Shown: positions 59,602 to 64,000 of the stretch, one piece after another
Layout of the letters: the number at the start of each line of letters is the position of its first letter
Position numbering within the stretch: the first letter of the stretch is position 1
Origin: Azospirillum lipoferum
Lineage (GTDB): Bacteria; Pseudomonadota; Alphaproteobacteria; Azospirillales; Azospirillaceae
Direction of reading: 5' to 3'
Assembly (NCBI RefSeq): GCF_024170005.1
Contig: NZ_JALJXJ010000002.1
Coordinates: 186,001 to 250,000, forward strand
Length of the DNA: 64,000 bases
Notes under the pieces: generated by a model
What the model saw: the letters and a program-made list of their open reading frames with translations, nothing else
Database searches by the model: none
Told to the model about the DNA's origin: nothing
Translations under genes and position numbers: made by a program

Positions 59602-60291
59602 TCAGCGGGCGTTGTTCTGCATCAGCCTTTCAAGATCGGCGCGATCGCGGTCCTTATAACCGGTATCGGGCGCCTGCGCACCCCCGGTCTTCGCGGGGCT
59701 GGGCACCGGCGTCGACAGGCGGTCGAGCGCCTGCTTGGCCTCCATCGCCTGACGTGCACGTTCGCGCGCCATGTCCATCTGGCCGAGACCTTCCTTGCGC
59801 AAATTCTCCGGCACGAAGGCATAGAGCGTCTCCGCCCCCATCGCCAGGAAGGGCCGGGTCTTCGCCTGTTGCAGCCAGACCGGCTGTTCGGCCTGGTTCG
59901 GCACCAGCCACAGGAAGAACAGATAGGCGATGGAAACCAGGATGCCACCCTTCACCAGCCCGAAGGCGAAGCCCAGCGTGCGGTCGAGCGCCGACAGCGC
60001 CGACGCCTGCACCCCGCGCGACAGGCTGCGGCCCAAGAGCGACAGCACGATCAGCGCGACGATGAACACGCCCACCGCCGAGGCGGCATAGGCCAGCATC
60101 TCGAAGCGGATGTAGATCTGCGCGTAGGGCAGGACATGGGGCAGCGCGTAGAGCGTGATGATCGCGGCGCCGGCCCAGGCGGCGACCGACACCAGTTCGG
60201 CGACGAGGCCGCGGCTGAAGGCGAGCAGTGCGGCCAGAAGCAGCACGGCGATGACGACGGCGTCCACCGGATTGACGGGAAGGTTGTCCAT
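59602..60291 (-). CDS. cvpA: CvpA family membrane protein
   Basis: 229 residues with four membrane helices at about 10-28, 33-52, 70-90 and 105-130, and a hydrophilic C-terminal tail. The pattern NPVDAVVIAVLLLAALLAFSRGLVAELVSVAAWAGA and the GRSLSRGV...LDRTLGFAFGLVKG core are those of CvpA/colicin V production proteins, whose genes often precede purF. Their function is not settled (envelope homeostasis). It follows radA by 39 nt and precedes purF by 103 nt, all on the same strand. Confidence 0.92.
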   Translation of the reverse strand: MDNLPVNPVDAVVIAVLLLAALLAFSRGLVAELVSVAAWAGAAIITLYALPHVLPYAQIYIRFEMLAYAASAVGVFIVALIVLSLLGRSLSRGVQASALSALDRTLGFAFGLVKGGILVSIAYLFFLWLVPNQAEQPVWLQQAKTRPFLAMGAETLYAFVPENLRKEGLGQMDMARERARQAMEAKQALDRLSTPVPSPAKTGGAQAPDTGYKDRDRADLERLMQNNAR

Positions 60292-60330
60292 GACCCTGTG
60301 CCGATTGCTGTACCGATTGATGGGATGCGG

Positions 60331-61779
60331 TCAGATATATTCGTCGTCGCGCCAGCGGCGCGTGTCGTTGTCGTCATGCGGGCGCCGCGACGGCGGCCGG
60401 CCGGAGGAGCCCTGCGGCTGGAACAGCGGCATCAGCTCGCCCAACTGCTGGAGTTCCACGGTTTTGAGTCCGTTGTCGCCGCGGCTGCCCTTCTTGCCGG
60501 TGCGCCGCGCCGGGAAGATGGCGGAGGAGAAGCCGAGCTTCGCCGCCTCCTTCAGGCGCGTGTCGCTCTGGCCGACGGCGCGGACCTCGCCCGACAGGCC
60601 GATCTCGCCGAACACCACCGCGTCGGCCGGCACCGGTTCCCCGGTCAGCGACGAGACGAGAGCAGCGGCGACGGCGAGGTCGGCGGCCGGTTCGGTGATG
60701 CGCAGACCGCCGGCGACATTCAGATAGACGTCGTTGGCGCCGATCTGCACGCCGCAGCGCGCCTCCAGCACCGCCAGCACCATGGCGAGGCGGGCCGAAT
60801 CCCAGCCGACGACCGCACGGCGCGGCGTGCCGAGCGGCGACGGGGCGACCAGCGCCTGCACCTCGACCAGCACCGGGCGGGTGCCCTCCATCCCGGCGAA
60901 GACGGCGGCCCCCGAGACGTCGCCGCGGCGTTCGGCGAGGAACAGGGCGGACGGGTTGGCGACCTCTCCCAGCCCGCCGTCGCCCATCTCGAACACGCCG
61001 ATCTCGTCGGTCGGGCCGAAGCGGTTCTTCACCGCGCGCAGGATGCGGAACTGGTGGCCGCGCTCGCCTTCGAAATAGAGGACGGTGTCCACCATGTGCT
61101 CCAGCACGCGGGGACCGGCGATCATGCCTTCCTTGGTGACATGGCCGACCAGCAGCAGGACGACGCCGCGCCGCTTGGCGACGCGGATCAGCTCCTGCGC
61201 GCTGGCGCGGACCTGGGCGACGGTGCCGGGGGCGCTGTCCAGATTGTCCATATACATGGTCTGGATCGAATCGATGACGATCACCTCCGGACCCTTGGCC
61301 TCATCCAGCGAGGCGACGATGTCGCGCACACTGGTGGCGGACGCCAGATCGACGGGGGCGGTGGCGCAACCCAGGCGCTGGGCGCGCAGGCGGACCTGAT
61401 CGACCGCCTCCTCGCCCGAGACATAGGCGCAGCGGTGGTCCTGCGACAGCCGGGCCATCGCCTGGAGCAGAAGGGTGGATTTGCCGATGCCGGGGTCGCC
61501 GCCGATGAGGATGGCCGAGCCGGGAACCAGCCCGCCGCCGCAGACGCGGTCGAACTCGGCGATGCCGGTCATGCGGCGCGGCGGCGCCTCGCTGGAGCCA
61601 TGCAGGCCGACGAAGTCGATGCGCCGGCCGCGGGCGGCGCCCAACCCCTTGGGCGCGCTGTCGGGGGCGGCCTCCTCGACGAGGCTGTTCCATTCGCCGC
61701 AGGCGTCGCACTTGCCCGCCCATTTCGGGAAGGAGGCGCCACAGGCCTGACAGACATATCGGGTGGTGGGCTTCGCCAA
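60331..61779 (-). CDS. radA: DNA repair protein RadA
   Basis: 482 residues from a TTG at 61779, supported by the canonical start MAKPTTRYVCQACGASFPKWAGKCDACGEWNSL (C4 zinc finger). RecA-like ATPase with Walker A GDPGIGKST and the RadA motif KNRFG, then a Lon-like C-terminal domain (VEVQALVAPSPLGTPRRAVVG). RadA promotes branch migration in recombination. The C-terminus adds about 20 charged residues (DDNDTRRWRDDEYI). No good ribosome-binding site precedes the TTG. It starts the radA-cvpA-purF group. Confidence 0.94.
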   Translation of the reverse strand: MAKPTTRYVCQACGASFPKWAGKCDACGEWNSLVEEAAPDSAPKGLGAARGRRIDFVGLHGSSEAPPRRMTGIAEFDRVCGGGLVPGSAILIGGDPGIGKSTLLLQAMARLSQDHRCAYVSGEEAVDQVRLRAQRLGCATAPVDLASATSVRDIVASLDEAKGPEVIVIDSIQTMYMDNLDSAPGTVAQVRASAQELIRVAKRRGVVLLLVGHVTKEGMIAGPRVLEHMVDTVLYFEGERGHQFRILRAVKNRFGPTDEIGVFEMGDGGLGEVANPSALFLAERRGDVSGAAVFAGMEGTRPVLVEVQALVAPSPLGTPRRAVVGWDSARLAMVLAVLEARCGVQIGANDVYLNVAGGLRITEPAADLAVAAALVSSLTGEPVPADAVVFGEIGLSGEVRAVGQSDTRLKEAAKLGFSSAIFPARRTGKKGSRGDNGLKTVELQQLGELMPLFQPQGSSGRPPSRRPHDDNDTRRWRDDEYI

Positions 61780-61949
61780 AGGTCTGGTAGTCCGATGGGG
61801 GTAAGGCCCGCCACATATAGCAAGCCGTTCCGCCGAATCCTATGCTTGCAGGGGTGGAATGCAGGGGCTTTTTTCAGACCGGTGGCGTGTTAGCTTGTTG
61901 CGCTGTCTGCGGATGGTCGCAGCGGTTGAAAGACGGTCAGAGGATTTAC

Positions 61950-62789
61950 GTGACGGATGACGGTTTGATGGACAAGGAAGGCAAACGGATCGTGCTGCAC
62001 GGTCCGGAAGAGTTCGCGGCGCTGCGCAAGGCCTGCCGGCTGGCGGCCGAGACGCTGGATTACATCACGCCCTTCGTGGTGCCGGGCGTCAGCACGGGTC
62101 GGCTCGACAAGCTGATCGAGGAGTTCCAGCGCGACCGCGGCGGCATTCCGGCGACTCTCGGCTATCACGGCTATCCCGCCTGCAGCTGCATCTCGCCCAA
62201 CCACATCGTCAACCACGGCATCCCCAGCGACGACAAGAAGCTGGTCGAGGGCGACATCGTCAACATCGACGTCACCGTGATCCTGGACGGCTGGTACGGC
62301 GACAGCAGCCGCATGTATTTCGTCGGCGAGAAGGTCGGCGTGAAGGCGCGCAAGCTGGTCGACCTGACGTACCGCTGCATGATGGCCGGCATCGCCCAGG
62401 CCAAGCCCGGCAACCATCTGGGCGACATCGGCCATGCCATCCAGACGATGGCGGAGGCGGCGCGCTGCTCGGTGGTGCGCGATTTCGGCGGGCACGGCAT
62501 CGGCAAGGTCTTCCACGACGCCCCCCATGTCGACCATTTCGGCAAGCCCGGCACCGGCGTGGAACTGCGCCCCGGCATGGTCTTCACGGTGGAGCCGATG
62601 ATCAACGCCGGCCGGCACGAAGTGAAGATCCTGTCCGACGGCTGGACCACGGTCACCCGCGACCGCTCGCTGTCGGCGCAGTTCGAGCACCAGATCGGCA
62701 TCACCGAGGACGGCTGCGAGATCTTCACCCTCTCCCCCGCCGGCTATACCCAACCTCCTTATGGGCCGCCCTATGGAGCCACCGCATGA
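61950..62789 (+). CDS. map: Methionine aminopeptidase, type I
   Basis: 279 residues from the GTG at 61950, which has AGAGG at the right distance; ATG at 61968 is an alternative. It removes the initiator methionine. The five metal ligands lie in VNIDVTVILDGWYGDSSR (two Asp), GGHGIGKVFHDAPHV (His), FTVEPMINAG (Glu) and QFEHQIGITEDG (Glu). Length is standard for the bacterial type. It is divergent from radA and overlaps the NUDIX gene by 4 nt. Confidence 0.95.
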   Translation: MTDDGLMDKEGKRIVLHGPEEFAALRKACRLAAETLDYITPFVVPGVSTGRLDKLIEEFQRDRGGIPATLGYHGYPACSCISPNHIVNHGIPSDDKKLVEGDIVNIDVTVILDGWYGDSSRMYFVGEKVGVKARKLVDLTYRCMMAGIAQAKPGNHLGDIGHAIQTMAEAARCSVVRDFGGHGIGKVFHDAPHVDHFGKPGTGVELRPGMVFTVEPMINAGRHEVKILSDGWTTVTRDRSLSAQFEHQIGITEDGCEIFTLSPAGYTQPPYGPPYGATA

Positions 62790-63373
62790 GCGACGAGCAG
62801 AAGCCGTGGGAGGTGCTGGACAGCCGCGACCTGCTGGACGCCAGCCCCTATCTGAAGGTGCGGGCGGAAACGGTGCGGCTGCCCGACGGGCGGACGGTGG
62901 AGAATTTCTACCAGCTCGACCAGCCCGACTATGCGGTGATGTATGTGGAGACCGAGGACGGCAAGGTCGTGATGCTGCGCACCTACAAGCATGGGCCGCG
63001 CCGCGTCAGCCTGACCTTCCCCGCCGGCGCCATCGAACCCGGCGAGGAGCCGCTGGCCGCCGCCAGGCGCGAACTGCTGGAGGAGACCGGCTACGCCGCC
63101 GATGACTGGACGGCGCTGGGCGGCTTCGTCGTCGGGGCGAACGCCAGGGGTGCGACCTGCCACATGTTCCACGCCAGGGGCGCCCGCAAGGTGGCGGAGC
63201 CCGACAATGGTGACTTGGAAGACATGCGGATCGAACTGCACAGCGCCCGCGAGCTGATCGACGCGGCGGCGCGCGGCGACTATGCGGTGCTGCCGGTGAT
63301 CGCCATGCTGGGGGCGATGCTGATGCCGGAACTGCGCGAGGGGCTGGGCATGGCGGCGCGGAGCATTCGTTGA
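62786..63373 (+). CDS. NUDIX hydrolase
   Basis: 195 residues. The Nudix box is complete (GAIEPGEEPLAAARRELLEETGYAA, with the REL and EEtG metal residues). The N-terminal part (SPYLKVRAETVRLPDGRTVENFYQLDQPDYAVMYVETEDGKVVML) is like the ADP-ribose pyrophosphatase group, which would suggest nucleoside-diphosphate-sugar hydrolysis. It starts within the end of map (ATGA), indicating coupling, and its stop overlaps the cupin start by one base. Confidence 0.9.
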   Translation: MSDEQKPWEVLDSRDLLDASPYLKVRAETVRLPDGRTVENFYQLDQPDYAVMYVETEDGKVVMLRTYKHGPRRVSLTFPAGAIEPGEEPLAAARRELLEETGYAADDWTALGGFVVGANARGATCHMFHARGARKVAEPDNGDLEDMRIELHSARELIDAAARGDYAVLPVIAMLGAMLMPELREGLGMAARSIR

Positions 63374-63819
63374 TGGACAGCGCGCTGACCGCCGGGCGGC
63401 TGATCGAACTGCTGGGGTTGCAGCCGCATCCCGAGGGCGGCTGCTACGTCGAGACCCATCGCGCGCCGGGCGAGGACGGGCGTGGGGCGGTGACGGCGAT
63501 CTATTTCCTGCTGCGGGCAGGGGAACGGTCGCACTGGCATACGGTGGATGCCGTGGAGATCTGGCTCTGGCACGGCGGAGCGCCGCTGGAGCTGTCGGTC
63601 TATGAGGACGGCGGGACGGTCGAGCGCTGCCGGCTGGGGATGGACATCGCGGGCGGCGAGCGGCCGCAGGCGGTGGTGCCGGTGGGCGCTTGGCAGGCGG
63701 CGCGGAGTCTGGCCGAGGGGCCGGACGGCTGGTCGCTGGTGAGCTGCACCGTGGCGCCGGCCTTCGAGTTTGCCGGGTTCAGGATGGCACCGGAAGGATG
63801 GGAGCCGGCGGCGGGGTAA
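63373..63819 (+). CDS. Cupin_5 (DUF985) protein
   Basis: 148 residues from the ATG at 63373. It opens LIELLGLQPHPEGGCYVETHRA, contains the cupin pattern SHWHTVDAVEIWLWHGGAPLELSVY (His, His, Glu region) and continues with PVGAWQAARSL and VSCTVAPAFEFAGFRMA. DUF985 proteins are small cupins, some studied as epimerase-like; the reaction here is not known. It is the third gene of the map-NUDIX-cupin unit, with one-base overlap. Confidence 0.9.
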   Translation: MDSALTAGRLIELLGLQPHPEGGCYVETHRAPGEDGRGAVTAIYFLLRAGERSHWHTVDAVEIWLWHGGAPLELSVYEDGGTVERCRLGMDIAGGERPQAVVPVGAWQAARSLAEGPDGWSLVSCTVAPAFEFAGFRMAPEGWEPAAG

Positions 63820-63871
63820 CGCTGGCGCGCCTTTGCGCGCCGCCAGGGATGCGCCTGCTGCGGCCAAGCTC

Positions 63872-64000
63872 TTAGAAGAGGAGGCTCGCATCCTGTGACC
63901 TTGCCGCCTCGTCCGCTGCCTGGGCCTCCTTCCAGCCGTTCCAAAGCTCCTCATATTGGATCCCCGCGAGCTGCCGGTGCACAGGATCGTCGATCCTGGC
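63872..64000 (-). CDS. C-terminal part of an unknown protein (runs off right edge)
   Basis: The last 42 codons before the window edge read, on the minus strand, as an open frame ending in a TAA at 63874-63872. The visible end contains DPVHRQLAGIQYEELWNGWKEAQAAD and finishes SQDASLLF. The helical, charged-aromatic composition looks like a real C-terminus, but no family can be named from so little. Confidence 0.5.
   Translation of the reverse strand, partial: ARIDDPVHRQLAGIQYEELWNGWKEAQAADEAARSQDASLLF

Noticed and set aside
1..64000. CRISPR array, integrase or complete insertion sequence
   Set aside because: No regularly spaced direct repeats, no transposase or integrase frames were seen on either strand.

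Overview
The window is high-GC, densely coded alphaproteobacterial chromosome. GcrA, a DUF2232 membrane protein inside the rpsF-rpsR-rplI operon, a two-domain-ACT GlnD, CcoG and a large chemosensory cluster together suggest a Rhodospirillales bacterium close to Azospirillum. That assignment is an inference from gene content and protein style; no marker such as 16S rRNA lies in the window. I see no rRNA, tRNA, CRISPR array, complete insertion sequence or prophage. One short stretch (about 39.87-40.62 kb) is strikingly AT-rich and looks acquired.

Layout. 0-6.5 kb: tail of a HisKA_2 histidine kinase, an orphan HisE, two tandem paralogous small proteins of unknown function, a Crp/Fnr regulator, a small membrane protein, DUF502 and recG. 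6.5-16.9 kb: a minus-strand chemosensory operon (transducer, CheR, triple-CheW protein, CheB, single-domain REC protein, very long CheA) and a divergent second transducer; most junctions in the front half are 4-nt ATGA overlaps. 17-22.4 kb: two small unknown or DUF2934 genes, then the fatty-acid operon fabD-fabG-acpP-fabF-mltG behind a good sigma70-type promoter. 22.6-31.4 kb: acyltransferase, ribosomal operon rpsF-rpsR-DUF2232-rplI, a cyclopropane-fatty-acid synthase, dimeric-type icd, a small Rossmann protein, and an SPFH/NfeD pair.

31.4-38.4 kb: gcrA, an ECF sigma/anti-sigma pair with a candidate self-recognised promoter, a second and unrelated-type isocitrate dehydrogenase, a secreted multicopper oxidase, and a helix-turn-helix protein whose start codon sits beside a perfect 18-bp-arm palindrome. 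38.4-42.5 kb: DUF2189, a YafQ-like toxin-antitoxin pair, an AT-rich gene with a HEPN-type RX4H motif, a CoxE-like VWA protein and a Mesh1-like HD hydrolase. 42.5-49.2 kb: ccoG and a Fur-box-preceded TonB receptor/ABC iron-siderophore uptake operon. 49.2-64 kb: a palindromic repeat, glnD, small unknown genes, mutS, an SDR, purF, cvpA, radA, and map-NUDIX-cupin, with the C-terminus of an unknown minus-strand gene running off the right edge.

The least explained items are the tandem small proteins at 1295-1733, the palindrome-controlled HTH gene at 37309-38098, the AT-rich HEPN/toxin-antitoxin stretch at 39.3-40.6 kb, and the divergent architecture of the chemosensory core (long CheA insert, triple CheW, CheB-like single-domain REC).
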